Below, piece after piece: positions 25,145 through 32,519 of a stretch of 47,844 nt of DNA. This DNA is from Oscillospiraceae bacterium (lineage in GTDB: Bacteria; Bacillota; Clostridia; Oscillospirales; Oscillospiraceae), in contig JAFRDQ010000077.1 of the NCBI GenBank assembly GCA_017411225.1, positions 1-47,844 on the forward strand, read 5' to 3'. Under the pieces are notes generated by a model. The model did no database searches, had not been told where the DNA came from, and was given only the letters and a program-made list of their open reading frames with translations. The translations under genes were made by a program, and so were the position numbers. The first letter of the stretch is position 1, and every line of letters starts with the position of its first letter.

Positions 25145-27034
25145 TCAGCGGGCGGTAAAGGTAAAATAGACTGCGCTCAGCGGCGGCAGCTTCAGATGTG
25201 CAGAGAAGGGATGCTCATAGAAGCCCTCGTCTCGGCTGTGAATCTCGGGCTCGTTGTGAACGCCTGTACCGCCGAAGCGGTTATCATCACTATTCAGCAC
25301 CTCGCGCAGGACGCCTTTTTTCGGCAGACCGATGACGAAATCATCGTAGGCAACCGGCGTGAAATTGCAGGCACAGATGACGCGGTGTCCGTTTCGGCTC
25401 GTGCGCAGAAAGGCGATCGAGCTGCGGTCGGCGTCATTCACGTTCAGCCATTGGAAGCCGTCCCAGCTGTCGTCCACGTCCCAGAGCGCGCGGTGTGCGC
25501 TGTAGAACTCGTTGAGCGCGCGGCAGTAGGCCTGCATCTCGCGGTGCTTCGGATAATCCAGCAGCAGCCAGTCGAGCCCCTGCTTGAAGTTCCACTCGAT
25601 GAACTGTCCAAACTCCGAGCCCATGAAGGTGAGCTTCTTGCCCGGGTGCGCAAACTGATAGCCGTAGAGCGCGCGGAGCGTGGAGAATTTCTCCTCATAA
25701 GAGCCGAACATCTTGTCCACCATGCTCTTCTTTCCGTGCACCACCTCGTCGTGCGAGTAGGCAAGGATGAAGTTCTCCGAGAAGGTGTACATCATGGAGA
25801 ATGTGAGCTTGTTATGGTTCTTGCTCCGAAAATAGGAGTTGATGGAGAAGTAGTCGAGCGTGTCGTGCATATAGCCCATGTCCCACTTGAAGCTGAAGCC
25901 GAGGCCGCCGTCATAGGGCGGCTTCGTCACGCTCGGATAGGCGGAGGATTCCTCCGCAATGGTCATGGCGCCGGGGAAGTGCGTGAGGATCGCAGTGTTG
26001 AGTCGGCGAAGGAAATCCACCGCGCCGAGGTTGATGTTTCCACCCTCGCGGTTGGGCGTCCATTCGCCGTCCTTGCGGCCATAGTTCAGGTAGAGCATCG
26101 AGCTCACGGCGTCTACGCGGATGCCGTCGATGTGGTACATGTCGAAAAACAGCGCCGCACTTGAGATGAGGAAGCTCTGCACCTCCGGCATCTCATAGTC
26201 GAAGATCAGCGTGCCCCACTCGGGGTGGCTCGCCATGCGCTCTTCCTTGCACTCATAAAGCAGTGTGCCGTCGAAGCGGGCGAGTCCATGCTCGTCGCGG
26301 GGGAAGTGTGCCGGTACCCAGTCGATGATCACACCGATACCGGCCTGATGCAGGCGGTCGACAAGATACATGAAATCCTGCGGCGTGCCATAGCGGCTGG
26401 TGGGAGCAAAGTAGCCCGTCACCTGATAGCCCCAGCTGCCCTCGAAGGGATATTCCGTGATTGGCAGCAGCTCGACATGGGTGTAGCCCAGATCCACGCA
26501 GTAGGCGGCGAGTTCATCGGCGATCTGGCGATAATTCATCACGTAGCCTTCCGGCGTGCGTTTCCAGGAGCCGAGATGCAGCTCATAGATGCTCATGGCC
26601 GAGCGGAAGATGTTCTTCTTTGCGCGCTTGCGCAGATACTCGCGGTCGCCCCAGACGTAGTCGTCAATCGGCCAGACGCGGCTTGCCGTGGCAGGGCCGG
26701 TCTCACAGTGCGTGGCAAAGGGATCTGTTTTCAGCCGTTCCTTGCCGTCCGCACCGACCACGCAGTATTTATAGAGCGCGCTGTGCTCCAGCCCTTCCTT
26801 TACGAGCACCCAGGTGCCGTCAGAGAGTCGCTGCATCGGGTCTGCCGAGCGGTCCCAGTTGTTGAATTCTCCAACCAGCGTCACAGACTTGGCGTTCGGC
26901 GCCCAGACCGCAAAGCGGTATGCGCCGTCTTCGGTTTTGTGGCAGCCGAAGAACTTCCAGACGTCCATCGACCAGCCCTCATGGAAGCCGCCGAGCTCCT
27001 GTGCCGTCAGCGTGCGGGAAACCATATCTTTCAT
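25145..27034 (-). CDS. glgB: 1,4-alpha-glucan branching enzyme
   Basis: 629 residues. An N-terminal CBM48 domain (FAVWAPNAKSVTLVGEFNNWD) precedes a GH13 barrel with DWVPAHFP, GIRVDAVSSML (nucleophile Asp), AEESSAYP (acid Glu) and LAYSHDEVVHGKKSM, the last being diagnostic for GlgB. It makes alpha-1,6 branches in glycogen. The length is that of the shorter GlgB class without the extra N1 domain. GAGAGGG lies before the ATG at 27034. It is the first gene of a two-gene operon with the synthase-amylase fusion, driven by a consensus-like promoter. Confidence 0.96.
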   Translation of the reverse strand: MKDMVSRTLTAQELGGFHEGWSMDVWKFFGCHKTEDGAYRFAVWAPNAKSVTLVGEFNNWDRSADPMQRLSDGTWVLVKEGLEHSALYKYCVVGADGKERLKTDPFATHCETGPATASRVWPIDDYVWGDREYLRKRAKKNIFRSAMSIYELHLGSWKRTPEGYVMNYRQIADELAAYCVDLGYTHVELLPITEYPFEGSWGYQVTGYFAPTSRYGTPQDFMYLVDRLHQAGIGVIIDWVPAHFPRDEHGLARFDGTLLYECKEERMASHPEWGTLIFDYEMPEVQSFLISSAALFFDMYHIDGIRVDAVSSMLYLNYGRKDGEWTPNREGGNINLGAVDFLRRLNTAILTHFPGAMTIAEESSAYPSVTKPPYDGGLGFSFKWDMGYMHDTLDYFSINSYFRSKNHNKLTFSMMYTFSENFILAYSHDEVVHGKKSMVDKMFGSYEEKFSTLRALYGYQFAHPGKKLTFMGSEFGQFIEWNFKQGLDWLLLDYPKHREMQAYCRALNEFYSAHRALWDVDDSWDGFQWLNVNDADRSSIAFLRTSRNGHRVICACNFTPVAYDDFVIGLPKKGVLREVLNSDDNRFGGTGVHNEPEIHSRDEGFYEHPFSAHLKLPPLSAVYFTFTAR

Positions 27035-27085
27035 GCAAAACCCTCTCTTTCATCTTTGTCAGAGGTATTGTAAATTGCTCTCTTT

Positions 27086-27114
27086 ATTATACATGGGTTT
27101 TGCCGCAAAGCCAA
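27086..27114 (-). promoter_or_regulatory. glgB operon promoter
   Basis: Minus strand TTGGCT (27109-27114), 17 bases, TATAAT (27086-27091), with TG one base before the -10. Confidence 0.82.
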
Positions 27115-27138
27115 CAGTTTTTTCGATAGAAAATAGCT

Positions 27139-27167
27139 TTGACTTTTGAGAGGTCGTCCTCTATACT
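27139..27167 (+). promoter_or_regulatory. Promoter of the VOC/glyoxalase-like gene
   Basis: TTGACT (27139-27144), 17 bases, TATACT (27162-27167), 32 bases before the ATG. Confidence 0.82.
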
Positions 27168-27199
27168 GAATTTAAGAAACACTTCGGGAGGTCTGTATC

Positions 27200-27568
27200 A
27201 TGTTTGCCTTCAATCATTTCAATTTCAACGTATTGGATTTGGAAAAAAGTCTTGCGTTTTACAAGGAAGCGCTCGGTTTGGAGCCCGTGCGTGAGAAGCT
27301 GGCGTCGGACGGATCGTTCAAGCTTGTCTACCTCGGCGACGGAAAGACTGATTTTCAGCTGGAGCTGACCTGGCTGCGCGACCGCACTGAGCCCTATGAT
27401 CTCGGAGAGCTGGAATATCACCTCGCCATGGCGACGCCGGATATGGAGGCTGCGCACAAAAAACACGAGGAGATGGGCTGCATCGAGTTCGAGAATCCCT
27501 CCATGGGCATTTATTTTATCACCGATCCGGACGGCTACTGGATTGAGGTAGTCCCCGAAAAGAAATAA
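27200..27568 (+). CDS. VOC family protein, lactoylglutathione lyase-like
   Basis: 122 residues, one complete pair of beta-alpha-beta-beta-beta modules. Metal ligands in glyoxalase I positions are present: His6, Glu55 (FQLELTW), His74 (EYHLAMA) and Glu116 (YWIEVVP). The DLEKSLAFYKEALGLE helix is typical. It is likely a small metal-dependent glyoxalase or a related isomerase; the substrate is uncertain because many Clostridia lack glutathione. The ribosome site GGGAGG is well placed. It is monocistronic with its own promoter and terminator. Confidence 0.88.
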   Translation: MFAFNHFNFNVLDLEKSLAFYKEALGLEPVREKLASDGSFKLVYLGDGKTDFQLELTWLRDRTEPYDLGELEYHLAMATPDMEAAHKKHEEMGCIEFENPSMGIYFITDPDGYWIEVVPEKK

Positions 27569-27571
27569 TTG

Positions 27572-27596
27572 AAGGCGCGCCGTTTGGCGCGCCTTT
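27572..27596. terminator. Terminator between VOC and OB-fold genes
   Basis: AAGGCGCGCC-GTTT-GGCGCGCCTTT: a 10-bp GC-rich stem with a short T-run. It is symmetric and probably serves both convergent genes. Confidence 0.8.
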
Positions 27597-27597
27597 G

Positions 27598-28206
27598 CTA
27601 TGTCCGTTCAATCTCCGCCACGCTGATTTCAAATGCAGTACGTTCTGTGAGCGTGCCGTCCGGAAGGGTTTTGTGATATTTTCTGCTCTGAAAGCGCCCT
27701 GTGAGCGATACGCCTGTGCCGACGTTCCATTCCGCAGCGTCGTATGCCCGTTCTCCCCAGACGAGACAGGGAATATAGTCGCTGCGGCCATAGTGACGGT
27801 TGACGGCGAGCAGAAGATCGCAGATTTCCCGACCCAGCGGCGTTCGGCGAAAGACAGGCGGCTTGCAGATTGTGCCCGTCAGCAGCACGAGGTTTTCATC
27901 CGTATCCGATTGGGAAAGCTCGAGCCGGCGGGCAAAAAGGCTGATGACGAGCCTGGCGCCCTCGCCGGAGGGATTGTTGAAGGTGCGAATCTCACCTGTT
28001 ACCTCAATGCGCTCTGCACTTTGCAGATCGGTCTGCAGCAGCCGCTCCCGCGCGAGCACATTGATGACGTCCTCCGCGCCGGAGAGACGCTCCATGCGCA
28101 GGGGAAAGCGGAAAAACTGCTCCTGACGGTTCTGATGGGATAAGACAACCGGCCCTGCGAGTGTGCCGCGGAGCCGGGCGAAATTATTGCGTCCCAAGGT
28201 ATCCAT
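27598..28206 (-). CDS. Single-stranded DNA-binding-like protein with two OB-type domains
   Basis: 202 residues. The C-terminal half (about 95-200) matches the SSB family: LVLLTGTICKPPVFRRTPLGREICDLLLAVNR, then SDYIPCLVWGERAYDAA and GVSLTGRFQSRKY. The N-terminal half (about 8-92) looks like a second, diverged OB fold (LRGTLAGPV, FPLRMERLSG, IEVTGEIRTF). It ends ISVAEIERT with no acidic SSB tip, so it should not recruit the usual SSB partners. It is probably an accessory ssDNA-binding or PriB-like protein rather than the essential SSB. The ATG at 28206 follows AGAGGTGG; the longer frame to 28236 lacks a site. Confidence 0.8.
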   Translation of the reverse strand: MDTLGRNNFARLRGTLAGPVVLSHQNRQEQFFRFPLRMERLSGAEDVINVLARERLLQTDLQSAERIEVTGEIRTFNNPSGEGARLVISLFARRLELSQSDTDENLVLLTGTICKPPVFRRTPLGREICDLLLAVNRHYGRSDYIPCLVWGERAYDAAEWNVGTGVSLTGRFQSRKYHKTLPDGTLTERTAFEISVAEIERT

Positions 28207-28266
28207 GCCGTGCCACCTCTCATGTTGATGGCACACTATATGCAGGAAATACTTGGAATATGCATC

Positions 28267-28295
28267 TTGTCAAACGGGTTGCCTTCCGCTATAAT
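28267..28295 (+). promoter_or_regulatory. deoC promoter
   Basis: TTGTCA (28267-28272), 17 bases, TATAAT (28290-28295), 31 bases before the ATG. Confidence 0.85.
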
Positions 28296-28326
28296 GGGTA
28301 CATATCAGAAAAGGAGAGAGAAATCT

Positions 28327-28989
28327 ATGGAACTGAAAGACATTTTGTCCCGCTGCGATCATACTCTGCTGCGCGTCGACGCAACGGCCTCGGAGATCCG
28401 CGCGCTCTGCGATCAGGGCATCCGCTATGGCTGCGCCAGCGTCTGCATTCCGCCGTGCCATGTGGCCGGTGCAAAGCAGTATGTGGGCGACCGCCTGCAG
28501 ATCTGCACTGTCATTGGTTTTCCGAATGGCTACAACACCAGCGCAGTCAAGGCGTTTGAGGCTGCCGAGGCTGTGAGAAACGGCGCGGATGAGATTGACA
28601 TGGTCATCAATCTCGCCATGGTCAAGGACGGCGCGTGGTCAGATGTGGCCGAGGATATTCACGCCGTGCGTGAGGCCTGCCGCGGAAAGATCCTGAAGGT
28701 CATTATCGAGACCTGCCTGCTCACGCAGGAAGAGAAGATCAGGCTCTGCCAGATCGTGTCCGATTCCGGCGCGGATTATATCAAGACCTCCACCGGCTTT
28801 TCCACCGGCGGCGCCACGAGAGAAGATGTGGCGCTCCTGCGTGAGCATTCTGCCGATCATCTGAAGGTCAAGGCCGCCGGCGGCATCTCCAGCATTGCAG
28901 ATGCGGAGGACTTCGTGAAGCTCGGCGCGGATCGTCTCGGTACGAGTCGGATCGTGAAGCTCGCCATGCAGATGGAGGAAAATGCGTAA
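28327..28989 (+). CDS. deoC: Deoxyribose-phosphate aldolase
   Basis: Cleaves 2-deoxyribose 5-phosphate to glyceraldehyde 3-phosphate and acetaldehyde in deoxynucleoside catabolism. 220 residues, the usual length. The Schiff-base Lys153 lies in DYIKTSTGFSTGGAT, the catalytic Asp91 in DEIDMVINL, and the second active-site lysine in KAAGGIS. AAGGAG lies before the ATG at 28327; the longer frame from 28210 spans the promoter and is rejected. A ferritin-like gene follows after 27 bases without a terminator. Confidence 0.96.
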   Translation: MELKDILSRCDHTLLRVDATASEIRALCDQGIRYGCASVCIPPCHVAGAKQYVGDRLQICTVIGFPNGYNTSAVKAFEAAEAVRNGADEIDMVINLAMVKDGAWSDVAEDIHAVREACRGKILKVIIETCLLTQEEKIRLCQIVSDSGADYIKTSTGFSTGGATREDVALLREHSADHLKVKAAGGISSIADAEDFVKLGADRLGTSRIVKLAMQMEENA

Positions 28990-29016
28990 TTTCATCCCGG
29001 AAAGGATTTGATAAAC

Positions 29017-29412
29017 ATGGATCAGAAGCTTATCGATCAGTACATGGACGAGCTCATCTACGCCCAGCAGGGCGAACTGGACGCCGTTCTAATGTACAAC
29101 AAGCTTGCCGAGAAGGTGAAGGACGCCAAGGACGCCGCTGCCTTCAAGCAGCTTGCCGCAGAAGAGGGGAGACACGCCTCCGTATTTCACGCCTATACGA
29201 AAAAAGTACTGCAGCCGAAGAAGACGAAAGCCGTCTTTGTGCCGCTGATGTACTCGATTGCGGGCCGGAGGGTTCTCTACCCGATCATCGCCAAACAGGA
29301 ATATGCCGCTGCCGATAAATACAAGAACATCGTCAGTCTGTTTCCGGATGTGGAGAGCGTCATGAACGACGAGACGCGCCACGGCGATATCGTGAATGGG
29401 CTTCTGAAATAA
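29017..29412 (+). CDS. Ferritin-like di-iron protein (rubrerythrin-type four-helix bundle)
   Basis: 131 residues. The di-iron ligand pattern is complete: Glu20 (GELDAV), Glu50 and His53 (EEGRH), Glu95 (QEYAAADKY), Glu119 and His122 (ETRHG). No rubredoxin domain is attached. Helices 2 and 3 are joined by a stretch with some hydrophobic character (AVFVPLMYSIAGRRVLYPII). It probably handles peroxide or iron in an anaerobe. The ATG at 29017 is chosen over TTG at 29008 because AAAGGA is then 10 bases away. It is the likely second gene of the deoC transcript and ends at a strong terminator. Confidence 0.85.
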   Translation: MDQKLIDQYMDELIYAQQGELDAVLMYNKLAEKVKDAKDAAAFKQLAAEEGRHASVFHAYTKKVLQPKKTKAVFVPLMYSIAGRRVLYPIIAKQEYAAADKYKNIVSLFPDVESVMNDETRHGDIVNGLLK

Positions 29413-29422
29413 GTCTGCACAG

Positions 29423-29460
29423 AAAAGCACCCATGCGCTCAGCGCACGGGTGCTTTTTTT
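29423..29460 (+). terminator. Terminator after the ferritin-like gene
   Basis: AAAAGCACCC-A-TGCGC, three bases, GCGCA-C-GGGTGCTTTTTTT: a long stem with one mismatch and seven T. The A-run on the left may let it also end the convergent SLH gene. Confidence 0.9.
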
Positions 29461-29467
29461 GCGTGTC

Positions 29468-32335
29468 TCAGGTGTTCTTAATGCGGAGCCACATCTCGTG
29501 ACCATCGTCTCCGCGGACGTAGTCATGGCCGTTTGCGGCCTCCTGAATGGCAATGTAGTACCACTCGGCAGGGTCGTTGTCCGAGAAGGTTTTCATTCCG
29601 GCGGTGGTCGTCAGAACAGACGGATTGCGGCCAAGCATGCGGTTGACCATGGTCACGGCCTCAGCGCGGGTGACGTTCTGATCCGGGCGGAAGGTGCCGT
29701 CCGGATAACCGTTGACCCAACCGTTTGCGGCCGCATTGCGGATGTTCGCCGCGGCCCAGTGACCGGCAAGGTCTTTGAAGTTCACAGGCGTCACTTCGGT
29801 TTCGGTCTTTTCCAGCACGGTCAGACGGGTCAGGATCGTGGCCAGCTCCGCTCTGGTGATCGGCGAGTTGGGATGGAAGCTGCCGTCCGGGTAGCCGCCG
29901 AGCACGCTGGCGCGGGCGAGTGTGGAAATCTGGTCATTGAACCACTCGAAGGAGGGAACGTCGGAGAAGGCGTTCACTCTTGTGTAGTAGAACGTGCGGG
30001 TTTCTTCCGTCATCAGGCGGTAGATGATTGTCGCAACCTCGGCGCGGGTGATGCCGGCGTTCGGGTGCACCGTGCCGTCGGGATAGCCACTGAGATACGA
30101 ATTGTGCGTCACGTTGTCCAGCACCGGACCCGTCGGCTGAGCAGTCGGCTGCGTGGTCGGCTCTGTGGTGGGTTCCGTCGTTTCCACCGGAGCGCTGTCC
30201 TTCAGGATGGTCAGCTTCGCTTCGGGGGAGGTGTAGGTTATGCGGTCGCCTTCGGATTCAGTATCGCCGTTTTTATGGCCGATGGTCGCAATGCAGAAAT
30301 AGAAGTATTCCTCGTTCTGCAGCGGAACAGTCGTGCGGGAGACGGAGAGCGTACGGGTCTGCTCACCGCTGTAAATGTTGGAGTCTGCATTGCTGCTGAC
30401 CTTCTGGGTTTTGGTGCCCGTGCGGACATACCAGACGTACTTGATATCGCCGCCGAAGAGGAGATCAGAGATCGTGCCGGTGGAGAAATCGAGATCCTTG
30501 AGCGCGCTGACAAGCTCGCCGAGATCGGTACCTTCGCCGAGCAGACCGTTCACGATCTCGTCAAGCTTGAGCTCGAACTCCTCATTGCCGAGCGCCTCCT
30601 TGAGGCTGGTGAGCAGCTGGCTGACTTCGATATCGCCGTTGGCGACGTCTGTGAGCGCGGCGGTCAGATCGCTGATGTTCAGATCTTCGCCAAGGCCGTC
30701 CTTCAGGCCCTTTACCAGCTCTGTGATTTGCTCCGGGGTGAGCTCGCCGCCCATGGCGTTCTTCACAGCGGCAACAATGCTGTCTAGTGCGGGAGCTTCG
30801 CCGTCCTCGCCCTTGAGGGCGTTGGTGAGCGCCTCAGTGAGCTTTTCCACACTGAAGTCTTCGCCCATGGCGTCCTTGAGGGCTTTGGCGAGATCCGTGT
30901 AATCCTCAGGCGCGCTCTGTTCGCCGAGCGCCGCTTCGATCGCGTCGGAAACGGCATCGGCGTCAATTGTGGTGCCTTCGCCGCCGAGCTTCTCTGCCAC
31001 GCTCTGCAGGAAAGCGTCGCTGTCAAAGTCTTCGCCCATGGCAGCGGCAAAGGTATCCCAGTTGAAGCCATCCTCGCCGCTGAGCGCTGCAGTGATGGCG
31101 CTCTTCACGGCGTCGGCGTCAATCGCACCCTCTTGCATGCCGAGCGCCTCGGAGATCTTGCCGGCAACGCCGCTCAGATCCGTGTCCTCCGAGCCGATGG
31201 CGGCGAGAAAATCATTGGCGTCAAAGCCGTCGCCGAGGTTGTCCTTCAGCGCGCCTGCGAGCTTGCTCCAGTCGACATCGTCGCCCAGCGCCTTGCTGAA
31301 CGCATCCGCCACGGTGGACATGCCCAGATCGGAGCCGGTGCTGTCCTGCAGTGCGCTGACGAGCTCACCGTAGTCTGCCATGCCGTTCGTGGCACCCATG
31401 ATGACGTCCACGGTTTTGGCCAGATCAAAGTTTTCGTTGGAGACAATGACGGAGACTGCGTCGGTCAGGGAAATGTTGCCGAAGGCGTCTGTTGCGTTAT
31501 CAATCTTCAAAAACAGATCATCGAGCTCTTTTTCCTTTTCGCCGGTGAAGAGATCGCCGTATTTTTCTCTCAGCTTCTCCTTGAGATTGCTGGCGACGAC
31601 GGTAGTGACACTGCCGCTGTCCTCTTCCGGATCATCGGAGACGGAGAGCGCCGCAGCGCTGGTGCTGTTGCGCCCAAACCGACCGATCAGATCGCCGATC
31701 AGGTCGCTGAGACCGCCGCCGGATCCGCCGGGGTTGCCACCGATCAGGTTCCAGATGGAATCCATGTCAAAGCCTTTGTTTTTCAGCTCGTTGAGCAGAT
31801 CCGTCAGCGCGACCTCGTTGCCGGTGAGGGAACTAATCAACTCTTCCAGATTGATGTCGCCGCCCTCCAGACGGTCCAGCAGGGCGCCGGAGATCTGATC
31901 CATGCTGAATCCATTGCCGGTGAGGGAACCGATCAGCTCGTTCCAGTTGACGCCGTTCTCGCCTTCGAGTGTGTCGAGAACAGCGCCGAGGACATCGTTC
32001 GGGTCAAAGCCGCTGCCGGTGAGAGAACCGATGATGTCGTTCCAGTCAAACCCGGCGTCGGCGAGCATGTCGGTCAGAGTGTTGACGTTCAGGCCCTCGT
32101 CCTTCAGGCTGTTGACCAGATCACTGAGATCGAAGTCTTTATCCCTGCCGATGCGATCAATCAGGGAATCGAGCACCGTGCTGACGGTAAAAGCGGCGCT
32201 GCCGGTCTGGTAGATGACGTCCGAGGGGGGATCGATCGTCAGGCCGTTTGCTGCATTGGCACCGGTCAGAGTGCCGGCAAACAGACTCACGACCATCATC
32301 AGACTAAGCAGCCAGGAAATCGTTCGTTTCGTCAT
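29468..32335 (-). CDS. Secreted SLH-domain protein with acidic helical repeats (paralogue 1)
   Basis: 955 residues. A signal peptide (MTKRTISWLLSLMMVVSLFAG..., cleavage near ANA at about 28) starts a long acidic region to about 660 made of short helices with recurring FDxNDxLxxL and LGEDxD patterns, including three adjacent units of about 32 residues that contain SLTG. A beta-rich part (KYVWYVRTGTKTQKVSSNAD...) and a Thr/Pro linker with TTEP repeats precede three SLH domains (from about 765; ITRAEVATIIYRL, ITRAELATILTRL, VTRAEAVTMVNRM), which bind pyruvylated cell-wall polymer. The ATG at 32335 follows AAGGAAGGA. The function of the repeat region is unknown. A second such protein is encoded upstream. 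Confidence 0.88.
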   Translation of the reverse strand: MTKRTISWLLSLMMVVSLFAGTLTGANAANGLTIDPPSDVIYQTGSAAFTVSTVLDSLIDRIGRDKDFDLSDLVNSLKDEGLNVNTLTDMLADAGFDWNDIIGSLTGSGFDPNDVLGAVLDTLEGENGVNWNELIGSLTGNGFSMDQISGALLDRLEGGDINLEELISSLTGNEVALTDLLNELKNKGFDMDSIWNLIGGNPGGSGGGLSDLIGDLIGRFGRNSTSAAALSVSDDPEEDSGSVTTVVASNLKEKLREKYGDLFTGEKEKELDDLFLKIDNATDAFGNISLTDAVSVIVSNENFDLAKTVDVIMGATNGMADYGELVSALQDSTGSDLGMSTVADAFSKALGDDVDWSKLAGALKDNLGDGFDANDFLAAIGSEDTDLSGVAGKISEALGMQEGAIDADAVKSAITAALSGEDGFNWDTFAAAMGEDFDSDAFLQSVAEKLGGEGTTIDADAVSDAIEAALGEQSAPEDYTDLAKALKDAMGEDFSVEKLTEALTNALKGEDGEAPALDSIVAAVKNAMGGELTPEQITELVKGLKDGLGEDLNISDLTAALTDVANGDIEVSQLLTSLKEALGNEEFELKLDEIVNGLLGEGTDLGELVSALKDLDFSTGTISDLLFGGDIKYVWYVRTGTKTQKVSSNADSNIYSGEQTRTLSVSRTTVPLQNEEYFYFCIATIGHKNGDTESEGDRITYTSPEAKLTILKDSAPVETTEPTTEPTTQPTAQPTGPVLDNVTHNSYLSGYPDGTVHPNAGITRAEVATIIYRLMTEETRTFYYTRVNAFSDVPSFEWFNDQISTLARASVLGGYPDGSFHPNSPITRAELATILTRLTVLEKTETEVTPVNFKDLAGHWAAANIRNAAANGWVNGYPDGTFRPDQNVTRAEAVTMVNRMLGRNPSVLTTTAGMKTFSDNDPAEWYYIAIQEAANGHDYVRGDDGHEMWLRIKNT

Positions 32336-32372
32336 GTTTCTATCCTTCCTTTCCAAAAATCCGGATGATCCT

Positions 32373-32400
32373 ATTTTAGCACATTCCGTCTGAGAATCAA
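32373..32400 (-). promoter_or_regulatory. Promoter of SLH paralogue 1
   Basis: Minus strand TTGATT (32395-32400), 16 bases, TAAAAT (32373-32378), giving a short leader before the ATG at 32335. Confidence 0.7.
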
Positions 32401-32464
32401 GCGAGGAATGACAGGAAAACTGTCTAAATATCACCATCGGAATCTGTTCAATATCAATCTGACG

Positions 32465-32495
32465 AAAAAGCGCCCGCCATGTTTCAGACGGGCGC
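32465..32495 (-). terminator. Terminator of SLH paralogue 2
   Basis: GCGCCCG (32470-32476) and CGGGCGC (32489-32495) pair; on the minus strand the stem is followed by five T. It lies 24 bases after the stop of the 32520 gene and separates the two SLH genes into single-gene units. Confidence 0.8.
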
Positions 32496-32519
32496 AATGA
32501 TGATTTTTAGAAAAGCGCT

